In this document: positions 32,354 to 42,567 of the stretch, piece after piece
How the letters are laid out: each line of letters begins with the position of its first letter
Numbering within the stretch: the first letter of the stretch is position 1
NCBI RefSeq assembly: GCF_038967635.1
Contig: NZ_CP152413.1
Location: 620,001-684,000 of the forward strand
Origin: Bradyrhizobium sp. B124
Lineage (GTDB): Bacteria; Pseudomonadota; Alphaproteobacteria; Rhizobiales; Xanthobacteraceae
Length of the DNA: 64,000 bases
Reading direction: 5' to 3'
The notes under the pieces: generated by a model
Told to the model about the DNA's origin: nothing
Databases searched by the model: none
Seen by the model: the letters and a program-made list of their open reading frames with translations, nothing else
Program-made: the position numbers and the translations under genes

Positions 32354-33715
32354 TCACGGGTGCGCAGCCGCCTCTTTGCGCTGACGACGCGCGTGGGCCA
32401 CTCCCCAACCGAGCCCAAACAGGGCGGCGGCGAGCGAGCCCCCGAGCACGCCCAGCTTTGCTGCATTGAGCAGGGCCTCGTCGGGGAAGGCGAGCATGGC
32501 GGTAAAGATAGACATGGTGAAACCGATTCCAGCCAACAGGCCGATGAGGCAGACGCCGCCCCACGTAATGCCTGGCGCCAGCCGACAGCGCCCCAACTTG
32601 ACCGCAAGCCAGGTGGCACCGATCACGCCGACAGGCTTTCCCAAGGCAAGGGCAAGCCCCACGCCCAGCATCACGGACTGAGCTCCGGCAGTGAGGCCGG
32701 AAGCCGTCAGGCTGATGCCGGCGTTCGCCAACGCGAACAGGGGCATGATGCCGAAGGCGACCCAGCCATGCAGCGCCGTCTGCACGCGCACGACGGGCGG
32801 CAACATTTCGCGATGCGCGACGTGGAGCGCACGGCGCCGTGACCTGAGGCGATGGGTATCGTTCCAGGCCGCATCGCTGTCGCGCAACTCCGCGATCACG
32901 CGCGACACCATTTGCAGGGGCGGCTCCCGCAGCGGCATCGGCCGCACCGGAGTCATCAGGCCGAGCACGACGCCGGCGAGGGTCGGATGCGCTCCGCTCA
33001 TCAGCAGCCCGGTCCAGACCAGCGCGCCCGGCGGAACGTAGGCGAGGGCGGAGCCGATGCCGATCCGCTGAAGCCCGACGACCATCAGAATGCCGAGCGC
33101 CGCCACGATAAACCCGCTCGGCTCCAGTCCGCCGGAGTAGATGAAGGCGATGATCAACACCGCGATGACGTCGTCGATGATGGCGAGCGCCAGCAGGAAC
33201 ACCCGTAGATTGACCGGGATCGATCGTCCCAGCAAGGCGAGCGCCCCCACGGCAAAGGCGATGTCCGTCGCCGTGGGCACGGCCCAGCCCTGGCCGCGCA
33301 CGGGATCGGCATTCAGGCCAATGTAGATCAGTGCCGGGGCGATGACGCCGCCGGCCGCCGCGATCACGGGCAGCAGCGCCTGGTCGAACCTGCTGAGCGC
33401 GCCTTCATGTATTTCGCGCCGAATCTCCATGCCGACGACGAGGAAGAAAATCGTCATCAGCCCGTCGTTGATCCAGAAATGCAGCGAACGGCGGCTGACG
33501 AAGTCGCCAAACCCGATCAAGAGCTGCTGGTGCCAGAGAGCGTGATAGCTGTCGGCGAAAGCAGAGTTGGCCCAGATCATTGCAGCGGCTGCTGCAGCCA
33601 GCAGTACGCCGCCGCCGACAGCTTCGACGTGCAGGAAGCGCTGGAGCGTGGCGAACGCCCGCTCGGCAAGTCGTTGGGCTCGTGGCAGGTCCTGGGTGGG
33701 CAGTCGGTGATCCAT
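32354..33715 (-). CDS. nhaA: Na+/H+ antiporter NhaA
   Basis: A 453-residue inner-membrane Na+(Li+)/H+ antiporter. The ion-binding aspartate pair is seen in [16 protein letters not shown], and the [14 protein letters not shown] segment contains the family Thr-Asp of the crossed helices. Other landmarks are [19 protein letters not shown] and [16 protein letters not shown] choose the ATG at 33715 ([16 protein letters not shown]); a frame to 33757 is open. A charged, Arg-rich loop around residues 290-320 is longer than in E. coli NhaA. It follows an orphan kdpF at 33898-33987. Confidence 0.95.
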   Translation of the reverse strand: MDHRLPTQDLPRAQRLAERAFATLQRFLHVEAVGGGVLLAAAAAAMIWANSAFADSYHALWHQQLLIGFGDFVSRRSLHFWINDGLMTIFFLVVGMEIRREIHEGALSRFDQALLPVIAAAGGVIAPALIYIGLNADPVRGQGWAVPTATDIAFAVGALALLGRSIPVNLRVFLLALAIIDDVIAVLIIAFIYSGGLEPSGFIVAALGILMVVGLQRIGIGSALAYVPPGALVWTGLLMSGAHPTLAGVVLGLMTPVRPMPLREPPLQMVSRVIAELRDSDAAWNDTHRLRSRRRALHVAHREMLPPVVRVQTALHGWVAFGIMPLFALANAGISLTASGLTAGAQSVMLGVGLALALGKPVGVIGATWLAVKLGRCRLAPGITWGGVCLIGLLAGIGFTMSIFTAMLAFPDEALLNAAKLGVLGGSLAAALFGLGWGVAHARRQRKEAAAHP

Positions 33716-33897
33716 CGGGCACGCGCACTCGGCGTGGTGGCCCGACCATCGCTTCACCTGTTACTGCGGCATGCAGTTAACACCCATGGCCGGTTTTGCA
33801 CGGCGACAGGCATAGGGCAACCCTATTCGGGCGTCCTGCGACCGTTTGGCATATCGCTCGGAACCGTACTCGGAACGAAGTGCATTTCGGCGCTAGT

Positions 33898-33987
33898 CTA
33901 GAACCGCTCAGGCCTCAGCAGGGCGTAGATCAGGTAGGCCAGCAGGCCTGCGGCGACGACGGCGGCGAGTGAATAATCGAAGATCAT
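33898..33987 (-). CDS. kdpF: KdpF-like small subunit (orphan)
   Basis: A 29-residue peptide MIFDYSLAAVVAAGLLAYLI followed by YALLRPERF, with a single membrane helix and the L-x-R-P-E-R-F ending characteristic of KdpF, which stabilises the KdpABC potassium pump. AGGGAG 8 bases before the ATG supports translation. No kdpA, kdpB or kdpC follows: the next gene on the strand is nhaA, beginning 182 bases later. It is therefore an orphan or a leftover of a lost operon. Confidence 0.75.
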   Translation of the reverse strand: MIFDYSLAAVVAAGLLAYLIYALLRPERF

Positions 33988-34047
33988 CCACACTCTCCCT
34001 GAAACCATTGATAGGCATCCTGAGGGTCCCGCGCCGAGGGCTGGCGA

Positions 34048-34155
34048 TCACAGCCAGCTCGCGAGCGGGCTGAGCTGGGTTGCTGCACCGAAGATCAGCA
34101 GAACCGCAATGCACGCCGGCAGAGAGTAGGGGGGCCGATTGTTTCCTTGCGACAT
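34048..34155 (-). CDS. Very small hydrophobic protein upstream of kdpF
   Basis: A 35-residue frame MSQGNNRPPYSLPACIAVLL followed by IFGAATQLSPLASWL, with one short hydrophobic segment. It is 60 bases upstream of kdpF on the same strand, as if in the same transcript. I recall similar small genes ahead of kdpFABC in relatives but cannot confirm this. There is no clear ribosome-binding site, so it is tentative. Confidence 0.4.
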   Translation of the reverse strand: MSQGNNRPPYSLPACIAVLLIFGAATQLSPLASWL

Positions 34156-34292
34156 GGCAGCACCAATTCAGGAGGGAGTTCCCATGCGCGTGAAAGCTAC
34201 GCGCTGATTGCCTGGTGCAATATCAAGCCGATCGCATAGGAATGCGAGACGGACGCCAGACCGGCGTTATAAATGCGGAATAAGTGTCAGCG

Positions 34293-35528
34293 CTAGCCCT
34301 CGTCGGTTTCCAACAGCCCGAGCTTCGAGGCAAGCCAGCGCGTGGTGGAGGCCTGGATCAGGATCGTGGTGAGGATCGCGACGAAGGTGACGGAGGCGAT
34401 CGTCTCCGCGCCCGGCGCCTTCATTCCCAGCATCAGGCCGGCGAGCGCGGCGGGGATGACGCCGGTTTCTCGCGTCCAGCACATGAACAGCAGTTCCGCA
34501 AGACTCCAGCGTGCGCGGCGATCCGGCATCGCGCAAAGGAATACGGTGATGGGGCGGGCCACGAACATCAGCACCAACGTCACCGCAACGCCGCCGAGCC
34601 AGTATTGGTGCATCAGCACAAAATTCACCTGGGCGCCGAGCAGGATAAAGATGAACAGGCGCAGGATGAAGGCGGTGGTCAGGACGAACTCACTGAGCTT
34701 CTGGGATTCGCCCGGCTCCATCGCGAAGCCGAAGGTCTCCTTGTTGCCAAGCATGATGCCGAACACGAACACCGCCATGAAGCCTGAGGCATGCAGGCCC
34801 TCGGCGGCGAAGTAGGCGGCGATCACCGCGACCACGGTGACGACGGGGGCATATTCGGCAAGGAAGGCCCACTTCTCATGGGCGATGAAGATCGTTGCCA
34901 GATAGCCCAGTACGATGCCGGCGGTGATGCCGATGATGGAATGCTCGAGCAGTTCGCGCAGCGAGGTCGCGACGGAGACCGTGCTGCCGGTCGCCACGCC
35001 GAGCAGGGTAAGGGTGATGATCGCGCCCATGGCATCGTTGAAGGCGGATTCGCTCATCACGGTCTGGGCGACGCGGTCGCGGATCGGGATCTGGCGGAAG
35101 ATCGGCACCAGTGTCGCCGGATCGGTCGAGGCCAGTGTCGCCGCCAGCAGGAACGCCACGATCGGGGGAACGCCAAGAATGAATTGCGCGGCGAAACCCG
35201 TGATTGCCGCCGTGACGATCACGCCCAAGGTTGCGATCACCGCGATGGTGATCCAGACCTGCCTGAGCACGGTCAGTCGAAGCGTCGCTCCGCCGTCGAA
35301 CAGGATGTAGCTTGCGCCGAACAGCAGGATGATCTGGTTCAGCGCGGAATCGGCTGCGATATTGACGAGTCCAAGGGCATGCGGGCCGATCAGGATGCCG
35401 ACGATGAGGAATACCGCGACGTCGGGAATTCTGACCTTCTGAGCGAAGAGCGCCGCGACCGTGCCGATCGCCAGGATCAGGCCGCATGAGAGCAGCGTGT
35501 GCCTGGCGATCTCGATCGAGGACGACAT
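34293..35528 (-). CDS. CPA-type cation:proton antiporter
   Basis: A 411-residue membrane antiporter of the CPA1/NhaP type with about 12 helices. It begins MSSSIEIARHTLLSCGLILA. The ion-binding regions are seen in LAATLASTDPATLVPIFRQI (T-D-P) and MSESAFNDAMGAIITL (N-D). A longer open frame upstream reaches 36050, but it is a shadow of the esterase gene, and the ATG at 35528 lies 2 bases after the esterase stop. It probably exchanges Na+ or K+ for protons. It is the last gene of an SDR-esterase-antiporter operon. Confidence 0.92.
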   Translation of the reverse strand: MSSSIEIARHTLLSCGLILAIGTVAALFAQKVRIPDVAVFLIVGILIGPHALGLVNIAADSALNQIILLFGASYILFDGGATLRLTVLRQVWITIAVIATLGVIVTAAITGFAAQFILGVPPIVAFLLAATLASTDPATLVPIFRQIPIRDRVAQTVMSESAFNDAMGAIITLTLLGVATGSTVSVATSLRELLEHSIIGITAGIVLGYLATIFIAHEKWAFLAEYAPVVTVVAVIAAYFAAEGLHASGFMAVFVFGIMLGNKETFGFAMEPGESQKLSEFVLTTAFILRLFIFILLGAQVNFVLMHQYWLGGVAVTLVLMFVARPITVFLCAMPDRRARWSLAELLFMCWTRETGVIPAALAGLMLGMKAPGAETIASVTFVAILTTILIQASTTRWLASKLGLLETDEG

Positions 35529-35530
35529 GA

Positions 35531-36472
35531 TCAGCCCAGTGTCTTCAGCCAGGCGCTGATCTCGGTCACCGCGACATTGGCCTGGTTGAGCAGCTTGCCC
35601 ATGGTGAAGAAGCCATGGAACTGGCTGGGGAAATGCCGGTAGGTCACGGGTACGCCGGCATCCCTGAGGAATTTCGCGTACTCGTCGCCTTCGTCGCGCA
35701 GCGGATCGGCGCCGGCGGTCAGCACATAGGCCGGCGGCAATCCGGCGAAGTCTTTCGCGCGCGCGGGCGAGGCGCGCCAGTCGCTGTTGTCGGCGTCGCC
35801 GAGATAATGGTCGCCGAACCAGCCGATCACCGAATGCGTCAGCAGGATGCTGGTCTCGGGCTCGCGATGCGAGGGATGCTTCCGCGAGAAATCGGTCGCG
35901 GGATAGACCAGCAGCTGGGCCGCGAGCTTCGGTCCGCCGTCGCGGGCGGTGAGCGCAACCACGGCTGCGAGGTTGCCGCCGGCGCTGTCGCCGCCGACGA
36001 TCAGGTGCGTGGCGTCGATGCCGAGATCCCCGGCGTTGGCCGCAACCCATTTGGTCGCGGTGACGGCGTCGTCCACCGCGGCAGGGAAGCGGTGCTCGGG
36101 CGCCAGCCGGTAATCGACCGAGATCACGATCAGCTCACCCTCATGGGCAAGCTTCTGGCAAACCACCTCATGGGTATCGAGATCGCCGATCACCCAGCCG
36201 CCGCCATGAAAGAACACCAGGCACGGCGCGAGCCCAGCCTTCTTGCGCAGTGTTTTCGGCGTGTAGATGCGAGCGGGGATCGCGCCGTGCGGCGCCGGGA
36301 TCGCAAGCGCCTTGCTCGATTCAAGCGCGGGCGGCTCGGGATTGGAGACGATGCGCGCGGCCCGATAATATTCGCGCGCTTCCGGTGCGGTCAGCGATTC
36401 ATAGGCAGGGCGGCCGGCCTCCTGGAAGGCCTTGTAGACGGCGGCGGCATCGGGATCGAGAACGACGGGCAT
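35531..36472 (-). CDS. HSL-family alpha/beta hydrolase (esterase)
   Basis: A 313-residue esterase of the hormone-sensitive-lipase group. The oxyanion-hole motif LVFFHGGGWVIGDLDTH, nucleophile motif VGGDSAGGNLAAVVA (Ser), the Asp in TAGADPLRDEG and the His in PSQFHGFFTMG make up a complete catalytic set. The ATG at 36472 (MPVVLDPDAAAVY) is chosen; a TTG at 36478 is possible. It is 37 bases after the SDR gene and 2 bases before the antiporter gene. The substrate is unknown but is probably a short-chain ester. Confidence 0.92.
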   Translation of the reverse strand: MPVVLDPDAAAVYKAFQEAGRPAYESLTAPEAREYYRAARIVSNPEPPALESSKALAIPAPHGAIPARIYTPKTLRKKAGLAPCLVFFHGGGWVIGDLDTHEVVCQKLAHEGELIVISVDYRLAPEHRFPAAVDDAVTATKWVAANAGDLGIDATHLIVGGDSAGGNLAAVVALTARDGGPKLAAQLLVYPATDFSRKHPSHREPETSILLTHSVIGWFGDHYLGDADNSDWRASPARAKDFAGLPPAYVLTAGADPLRDEGDEYAKFLRDAGVPVTYRHFPSQFHGFFTMGKLLNQANVAVTEISAWLKTLG

Positions 36473-36509
36473 AGGCAAACAAACCTTCTTGTGATGCTGA
36501 ACTGAAGCG

Positions 36510-37289
36510 TCAGGCGGCGGTGCGGCCGCCGTCGACGGTGTAGGCGGAGCCGGAGACGTAGCTCGCCTCGTCGGAAGCGAGGAAAGCGACGATCGATGCG
36601 ACCTCGCTCGCGAGGCCGAGCCGGCGTGCCGGGATGCGGTCGACGATCTTCTCGACCGGTGGCGGCGCGTTGCCGCCGGAACGTCCTTGCAGGATGGTGC
36701 TCAGCATCCGGCTCTCGATCATGCCGGGGCAGACGCAATTGACCCGCACGCCGGTGCCGGTGCATTCCCAGGCCGCGCTCTTGGTCAGCCCGATCACCGC
36801 GTGCTTGCTGGCGCTGTAGACCGCGATCATCGGCGATCCCATCAGGCCGGCGATCGAGGCGGTGTTGATGATGCTGCCCTTGTTCTGCTTCAGCATGACA
36901 GGCAGCACATATTTCATGCCGAGGAAGACGCCGACGACATTGACGTCGAGCACCCGGCGAAAGCTCTCCAGCGAATATTCCGGGATCGGCCTGACGTCGC
37001 CCTCGATGCCGGCGTTGTTGTAGAAGGCGTCGATGGTGCCGAAGCGGTCGACGGCGGCGCGGACATAGTCCCTGACCTCGTCCTCATCGGTGACGTCGGC
37101 GGCGATCGCGAAGGCCTCGGCCGAGGCGGGCAGGTCCTTGATGGCGGCTTTGAGGTCGGCCTCCTTGCGGTCGACTGCGACAATCCGCGCCCCGCGTTCG
37201 GCGAGCAGTTGGAGCGTGGCGGTTCCGATGACGCCGGCAGCCCCGGTGACGACGGCAACCCGGCCGTCGAGCCTGATGCGATCGGGCAT
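36510..37289 (-). CDS. SDR-family oxidoreductase
   Basis: A 259-residue short-chain dehydrogenase/reductase. The cofactor motif VAVVTGAAGVIGTATLQ, AFYNNAGIEGD, the catalytic INTASIAG Ser region and VYSASKHAVIGLT (Tyr-x-x-x-Lys) are all present, plus VNCVCPGMIES. VDRKEAD after strand 2 (Asp) suggests NAD preference. GAGGAAACCCAAAC precedes the ATG. It is the first gene of the SDR-esterase-antiporter operon. The substrate cannot be told. Confidence 0.93.
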   Translation of the reverse strand: MPDRIRLDGRVAVVTGAAGVIGTATLQLLAERGARIVAVDRKEADLKAAIKDLPASAEAFAIAADVTDEDEVRDYVRAAVDRFGTIDAFYNNAGIEGDVRPIPEYSLESFRRVLDVNVVGVFLGMKYVLPVMLKQNKGSIINTASIAGLMGSPMIAVYSASKHAVIGLTKSAAWECTGTGVRVNCVCPGMIESRMLSTILQGRSGGNAPPPVEKIVDRIPARRLGLASEVASIVAFLASDEASYVSGSAYTVDGGRTAA

Positions 37290-37558
37290 GTTTGGGTTTC
37301 CTCTGGCTGGTCCGGTTCGATCCGGATTTTCTCAGGTTTTCACGCGGTGCCGCGCGCCTTCAGCGTGAGGACTATCACACGTGTTCCCAAGGGTGACCAG
37401 AGGGTGACCTGAGGGTGAGCCGTGCCTGGCCTGCGGGCCGGGGACGGGCCTCCAGGCGCCCTTTCCCCGCCGTATTCGGCGTGTTAACCGGTGGCCTGCG
37501 AGCGGCCGATATCAAGGTAGACTGTCGCGAGCCCGATTCGCCTTTTAAAGCCCGCGAG

Positions 37559-38587
37559 ATGCTTCGAACCATTGCCCTGACTGGCTTTGCGGCCCTGGTC
37601 GCCGCCTCAACCATCTCGCTTGCGCCGCCCGCGCGCGCGCAGATCGGAACGATTTTCTCCGATCCCGCGCCGCGTCCGCCCGGCTCGATTCCGCGTGGCC
37701 AGGTGGCGCCTCCCGGCGACGACGACGAGGAAGTGCCGGAATTGCCGCGTGGCCGCCTGCTGCCGACGCAGCCGCGGGCGTTGCCGCCGGGCCAGGCGGT
37801 GCCGCCGCCCGGTAATGTGCAGTCCCAGCCTTTGGCACCGCCGCCAGGCAGCACGGTCGCTCCGCCCGGCGTTGCGGTGCAGCCGCCGCAGCCCGGCGGG
37901 CCCGCCGTTGCCAACACACCGCCCGGTGCCAATCCGCTGCCCGGCCTGCCGCCGGGCCAGCGTCAGCCCAAGGGGACGCCGCAGGGTGCGCCACAGGGCG
38001 CTCCACAAGGCACCCCGCCGCAGACGCCTGCCGCCTTGCAGCCGGGCGACGAGGTCGTGCAGGAGCCGCCGTCGACCAAGATCACCAACAAGAAGGCGAG
38101 CTTCTCCGGCCTCGACAAGATCACCGGACGCATCATCAATTTCGACGAGGATATCGGCGAGACCGTGCAGTTTGGCGCGCTGCGCGTGAAGACTGACGCC
38201 TGCTATACGCGGCCGTCGACGGAAGCCGCCAACACCGACGCCTTTGTCGAGGTCGACGAGATCACGCTGCAGGGCGAGGTGAAGCGGATCTTCTCGGGCT
38301 GGATGTTCGCAGCGAGCCCGGGCCTGCATGGCGTCGAGCATCCGATCTACGACATCTGGCTGACCGACTGCAAAGGGCCGGACCAGACCATCGTGACCGC
38401 CGCGCCCGATCCGCCGAAGGCGCCGACGCCGCCTCCGCCGCCGGCCCAGAAGCGCGCGCCGCCGAAGCAGGCCGCGCCACGTCCGCCGCCGCAACCGCTG
38501 CCGCAATACCAGCAGCAGCAGCCGCCACCTCCGCCGCCCCAGCAGCAGCGGCCGGGCGGTTTGTTCGGCGGCTTGTTCGGAAATTAG
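37559..38587 (+). CDS. DUF2155 exported proline-rich protein
   Basis: A 342-residue protein with signal peptide MLRTIALTGFAALVAASTIS (cleavage near ARAQ), a long Pro/Gly/Gln-rich disordered region (about 30-190), and a DUF2155 domain about 190-290 (KASFSGLDKITGRIINFDED, then RVKTDACYTRPSTEAANTDA and FSGWMFAASPGLHGVEHPIY, WLTDCKG with two Cys). A second Pro/Gln-rich tail follows, ending GGLFGGLFGN. The ATG at 37559 is chosen over an open frame to 37415. Periplasmic, function unknown. The usual partners are NDUFA12 and aat. Confidence 0.88.
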   Translation: MLRTIALTGFAALVAASTISLAPPARAQIGTIFSDPAPRPPGSIPRGQVAPPGDDDEEVPELPRGRLLPTQPRALPPGQAVPPPGNVQSQPLAPPPGSTVAPPGVAVQPPQPGGPAVANTPPGANPLPGLPPGQRQPKGTPQGAPQGAPQGTPPQTPAALQPGDEVVQEPPSTKITNKKASFSGLDKITGRIINFDEDIGETVQFGALRVKTDACYTRPSTEAANTDAFVEVDEITLQGEVKRIFSGWMFAASPGLHGVEHPIYDIWLTDCKGPDQTIVTAAPDPPKAPTPPPPPAQKRAPPKQAAPRPPPQPLPQYQQQQPPPPPPQQQRPGGLFGGLFGN

Positions 38588-38597
38588 TCGGCGCTGC

Positions 38598-38676
38598 GTA
38601 GCCCGGATGGAGCGAAGCGAAATCCGGGTTTCTCTCCGCGGAGAGACTTGATTACGCTTCGCTCCATCCGGGCTAC
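38598..38676. repeat. Palindromic repeat, family R4
   Basis: Arms GTAGCCCGGATGGAGCGAAG and CTTCGCTCCATCCGGGCTAC form a nearly perfect palindrome around a centre that contains CTCTCCGCGGAGAG. It lies between the convergent DUF2155 and aat genes and could act as a bidirectional terminator. Only one copy is in this window. Confidence 0.8.
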
Positions 38677-38689
38677 GTGCACGGTCAGA

Positions 38690-39370
38690 TCAATTGCGCG
38701 CGGCGATGATCGCCAGCGCGTCGGCACCCTTGACCGGCTGCGTGGCGTCGAGCTTGCGGAATTCCGCCGGCGCGCCTGCGATCGCCTTGTCGAGCAGCGC
38801 GCGATAGCGGCGGCGCGAAATCTCCACCGCACCGAACGTCTTCAGATGCTCGGTCACATATTGCGTGTCGAGCAGTTCGAACCCGCCCGCGATCAGCCGG
38901 GCCACCAGATGCACCAGCGCGACCTTCGATGCGTCGCGCGTGGTGTGAAACATGCTTTCGCCGAAGAAGGCGCGGCCGAGGCTGACGCCGTAGAGGCCGC
39001 CGACCAGGTTGTCGTCCTGCCAGACCTCGACGCTGTGGCAATGGCCTGACGCGTGCAGCCCGACATAGAGGTCGCGGATGCGCTTGTTGATCCAGGTATC
39101 GTCGCGGCCGGGCTGCGGCGCTGCGCAACCGGCGATCACGGCCTTGAACGCGGTATCGACGGTGACGGTGAATACATCCGAGCGCACGGTGCGCGCCAGG
39201 CGGGAGGCGACACGGAAGCCGTCGAGTGGAATCACGCCGCGCAATTCCGGTTCGACCCAGAACAGGGTCGGGTCGTCGGCGCTCTCCGCCATCGGGAAGA
39301 TGCCGCAGGCATAGGCGCGCAGCAGCACCTCGGGCGTGATCTCGGAAGAGGCGGAGTCGCGTGACGTCAT
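38690..39370 (-). CDS. aat: Leucyl/phenylalanyl-tRNA--protein transferase
   Basis: A 226-residue L/F-transferase that adds Leu or Phe from tRNA to proteins with basic N-termini, marking them for ClpAP (N-end rule). Landmarks: [48 protein letters not shown] and [40 protein letters not shown]. The ATG at 39370 ([12 protein letters not shown]) gives the usual length. It is convergent with the DUF2155 gene and divergent from the SLC13 transporter. Confidence 0.95.
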   Translation of the reverse strand: MTSRDSASSEITPEVLLRAYACGIFPMAESADDPTLFWVEPELRGVIPLDGFRVASRLARTVRSDVFTVTVDTAFKAVIAGCAAPQPGRDDTWINKRIRDLYVGLHASGHCHSVEVWQDDNLVGGLYGVSLGRAFFGESMFHTTRDASKVALVHLVARLIAGGFELLDTQYVTEHLKTFGAVEISRRRYRALLDKAIAGAPAEFRKLDATQPVKGADALAIIAARN

Positions 39371-39592
39371 GCCGGCGAGGATAGCAAAGCGCGGGCAGAC
39401 TTGCGATGGGGCCTGCCAGGGGTCGCGACGTGTTGACGAAACGCGCCGGTTCCTCCACAAGCCGCGCCATTCCGCCGCAGTTTCCCGAGACGGACTGCGC
39501 GGCCATGCTACATTGCCACGAAAAGATGGCGCCGCCGCCCGGGACATGGCGGCTTGCGCGCCGACAATCGACACAGGTGAGGGGGACGCTGC

Positions 39593-41038
39593 ATGAAATC
39601 GTCATGGCGGACGTTTGCGCCGCTGCTGGTCTGGCTGGTGATCTATCTGGTCCCGGTGCCATCAGGGCTGAACGCCAATCAGTGGCACTATTTTGCGGTG
39701 TTCGCCGCTGTGATCACCGGGCTGATCCTCGAATCGATGCCGGTCGGCGCAGTCGGCCTGATCGGGCTTACGGTCGCCGGTGTCGGCGGCTATGTCGAGC
39801 CCGACCCGAACAAGTCGCTGCGCTGGATGCTCGCCGGCTTTTCCGAGAGCACGGTGTGGCTGATCGTCGGCGCCTTCGTGTTTTCGATCGGCTATCGCAA
39901 GAGCGGGCTCGGCCGCCGACTGGCGCTGCTCCTGGTGCGCGGGCTCGGCCGCCGCACTATCGGGCTCGGCTATGCGGTGGCGTTCTCCGATCTGGTGCTG
40001 GCACCGGCGACGCCGTCCAACACCGCGCGCTCGGGCGGCACCATCTATCCGATCGTCAGCAACATCCCGCGCATCTACGGCTCTGAGCCCGGTCCGACCG
40101 CGGGCAAGATCGGCACCTTCGTGATGTGGACCGCGTTTGCGACCACGGCCGTCACGAGTTCGCTGTTTCTGACCGCGCTGGCGCCGAACGCCGCCGCGCT
40201 CTCGATCGCCAAGAAGCTCGTCAACATCGAGGTCGGCTGGTCGCAATGGTTCATCGGCTTTGCGCCGCTCGGTATCCTTTTGCTGCTGCTGGTGCCGCTG
40301 CTGAGCTACGTCATTTGCCGGCCGGAGATCAAGGAAAGCCCGGAGATCGTCATCTGGAGCGAGGGAGAACTCGCCAAGATGGGGCCGCCGTCGCGGCACG
40401 AATGGATCATGGCGGTGCTGGTGCTGCTCGCGATGTTCCTGTGGATCTGCGGCTCCAATCCCAATATCAGCGTGCCGCTGCTCGGCTCGAACTTCATCAA
40501 CGCGACCACGGTGGTGTTCGTCGTGATCTCGCTGATGCTGCTCACAGGCGTGATCGCATTCGAAGACATCGTCGCGGAGAAGAGCGCGTGGGAGGTATTC
40601 TTCTATTTCACCTCGCTGCTCACGCTGTCGTCGGGTCTCAACGAGATCGGCTTCATCAAGTGGGTGGCCGAGGGTTATGCGAAGCCGCTGTCCGGCACGT
40701 CGCCGCTGGTCGGGATGATCCTGCTCGTCACATTCTTCTTCTGGATCCACTATTTCTTCTCGAGCATCACCTCGCATACCGCCGCGGTGCTGCCGGTGGT
40801 GCTCGCCGTCGGCTCCAGCATTCCCGGCCTGTCGGTGCAGACCCTGATGCTGCTGTGCGTCTATTCGCTCGGGCTGATGGGGGTGATCTCGCCCTACGCC
40901 ACCGGGCCGGCGCCGATGTATTACGGCAGCGGCTATATCGGCAAAGGCGACTTCTGGAAGTTCGGGCTGATCTTCGGCGTAATCTACTTTGCCGGATTGT
41001 TGCTGATCGTGTTGCCCTGGCTACAGATGATCGGGTAA
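39593..41038 (+). CDS. DASS/SLC13-family anion transporter
   Basis: A 481-residue, roughly 12-helix transporter of the divalent anion:Na+ symporter family, similar to plastid 2-oxoglutarate/malate translocators and E. coli YbhI/CitT. It begins [20 protein letters not shown]. Family pieces are [40 protein letters not shown] and [20 protein letters not shown]. It likely carries di- or tricarboxylates. AGGGGGACGCTGC precedes the ATG. A hairpin terminator follows at 41071-41098. Confidence 0.92.
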   Translation: MKSSWRTFAPLLVWLVIYLVPVPSGLNANQWHYFAVFAAVITGLILESMPVGAVGLIGLTVAGVGGYVEPDPNKSLRWMLAGFSESTVWLIVGAFVFSIGYRKSGLGRRLALLLVRGLGRRTIGLGYAVAFSDLVLAPATPSNTARSGGTIYPIVSNIPRIYGSEPGPTAGKIGTFVMWTAFATTAVTSSLFLTALAPNAAALSIAKKLVNIEVGWSQWFIGFAPLGILLLLLVPLLSYVICRPEIKESPEIVIWSEGELAKMGPPSRHEWIMAVLVLLAMFLWICGSNPNISVPLLGSNFINATTVVFVVISLMLLTGVIAFEDIVAEKSAWEVFFYFTSLLTLSSGLNEIGFIKWVAEGYAKPLSGTSPLVGMILLVTFFFWIHYFFSSITSHTAAVLPVVLAVGSSIPGLSVQTLMLLCVYSLGLMGVISPYATGPAPMYYGSGYIGKGDFWKFGLIFGVIYFAGLLLIVLPWLQMIG

Positions 41039-41070
41039 AATAGCCACAATCCAGCGAGAAACAGCGGCCG

Positions 41071-41098
41071 ATCGGGAAGGAGGACTTTCCTTTCCGAT
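41071..41098 (+). terminator. Possible terminator after the DASS transporter
   Basis: ATCGGGAAGG (41071-41080) pairs with CCTTTCCGAT (41089-41098) with one G-U, followed by TCTTAAC. It is 33 bases after the transporter stop. The T tract is poor, so it is moderate. Confidence 0.5.
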
Positions 41099-41214
41099 TC
41101 TTAACGCGCTTTGTCTGACGGAAGCGTCCAAAATGCTTCCTAATGTGGCGCGCGCGGATTTCAGGGGACACATAGAGCCGCACCGGCTCATTCGTGTTTC
41201 TTCGTGGGCAAGTT

Positions 41215-42567
41215 ATGGACCAGCATATCAAAGACCCGTCTATCGTGGCGCCCGAGCAAACCAGGCGGCCATCGCGCGGGCGAGGCTTTCTGACAGGGTG
41301 TGTTGTGCTGGCGGTGCTCGCCGGCATCGTCTGGTGGACGCGGCAGCAGGCCGCGCCGCCGCAGGCCGGCGGCGGCCGCAATGCCGGGCCGATGTCGATC
41401 GTGCCGGAGGCCGTCGGCAAGGGCGATATCGGCGTCAGCCTGAATGCGCTCGGCACCGTGACGTCGCTCGCGACCGTGACGATCAGAAGCCAGATCAGCG
41501 GCTACCTGATGAAGATCGATTTCAAGGAGGGCGATGAGGTCAAGAAGGGTGACCTGATCGCCGAGATCGATTCGCGTCCCTATGAGGCGACGCTGGCGCA
41601 GGCCAAGGGCACTCTGGCGCGCGACGAGGCGCAGCTGAAGGGTGCCCAGGTCGATCTCACTCGCTACCAGAATCTCGCCACGCAGAACGCCGTGCCGCAT
41701 CAAACGCTCGATACCCAGGTCGCGCTGGTCGCGCAGTATCAGGGCACGGTCGAGGCCGACCGAGCGTCGGTGAAGTCGGCCGAGGTAAATCTGCAATATT
41801 GTCGCATCGTCTCGCCGATCAACGGGCGGGTCGGGTTGCGCCAGGTCGACCTCGGCAACTATGTGACGGCGGGCGACACCAACGGCCTTGTCGTGATCAC
41901 GCAGCTCGAGCCGATCAGCGTGCTGTTCACGCTGCCGGAGGACAATCTGCAAGCGGTCGCGAAGCGGTTGAAGGAGGGCGCGGTGCTGCCGGCGGCGGCC
42001 TATGACCGCAGCGGCGCCAATAAGCTCGCCGAGGGATCGCTGCAGACCTTCGACAGCCAGATCGATGCGACCACCGGCACGATCAAGCTGCGCGCCCAGT
42101 TCGAGAACGACAAGCGCACGCTGTATCCGAACCAGTTCGTCAACATCCGCCTGCTGCTCGACACCCACAAGGATGCCACGACGATGTCGACCGCCGGCAT
42201 CCAGCGCGGCGTCCCCGGCACCTTCGTCTATCTCGTCAACGCCGATAGCACGGTCTCGGTACGGCCGGTCAAGATCGGCGTCACCGACGGCGACCGCGTC
42301 GAGGTGCTCTCGGGGCTGACACCCGGCGATCGCATCGTGATCGACGGCGCCGACAAGCTGCGCGAGGGCGCCAAGGTGGTGGTGCGCTCCGCCGCCGATA
42401 CCGCGAGCCCGGCCGGTGCAGCCAAGGGGACGGCGAGCGGCGCGGCGAATGGGGCCGCCAAGGGAGACGGCAAGGGAGACACCAAGGCAGATAGCAAGGG
42501 CGGCGCCGATCCCGACAAGGCGGGAGGCGACAACCACAAGGGTGCCGCGGACGGGCAGACGAAATGA
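41215..42567 (+). CDS. mdtA: RND efflux periplasmic adaptor MdtA-like
   Basis: A 450-residue membrane-fusion protein of a tripartite multidrug pump. It begins [20 protein letters not shown] with a signal anchor ([15 protein letters not shown]). The barrel-sandwich lipoyl halves ([40 protein letters not shown]), the alpha hairpin and the beta barrel ([14 protein letters not shown]) follow. The last 50 residues are an Ala/Gly/Lys/Asp-rich tail. A GTG at 41194 is an alternative start. It overlaps mdtB by 4 bases (ATGA) and heads a six-gene operon. No regulator is adjacent. Confidence 0.93.
   Translation: MDQHIKDPSIVAPEQTRRPSRGRGFLTGCVVLAVLAGIVWWTRQQAAPPQAGGGRNAGPMSIVPEAVGKGDIGVSLNALGTVTSLATVTIRSQISGYLMKIDFKEGDEVKKGDLIAEIDSRPYEATLAQAKGTLARDEAQLKGAQVDLTRYQNLATQNAVPHQTLDTQVALVAQYQGTVEADRASVKSAEVNLQYCRIVSPINGRVGLRQVDLGNYVTAGDTNGLVVITQLEPISVLFTLPEDNLQAVAKRLKEGAVLPAAAYDRSGANKLAEGSLQTFDSQIDATTGTIKLRAQFENDKRTLYPNQFVNIRLLLDTHKDATTMSTAGIQRGVPGTFVYLVNADSTVSVRPVKIGVTDGDRVEVLSGLTPGDRIVIDGADKLREGAKVVVRSAADTASPAGAAKGTASGAANGAAKGDGKGDTKADSKGGADPDKAGGDNHKGAADGQTK

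Noticed and set aside
35529..36050. N-terminal extension of the CPA antiporter up to 36050
   Set aside because: The extension overlaps the esterase gene in another frame and is Arg-rich; the ATG at 35528 lies 2 bases after the esterase stop.
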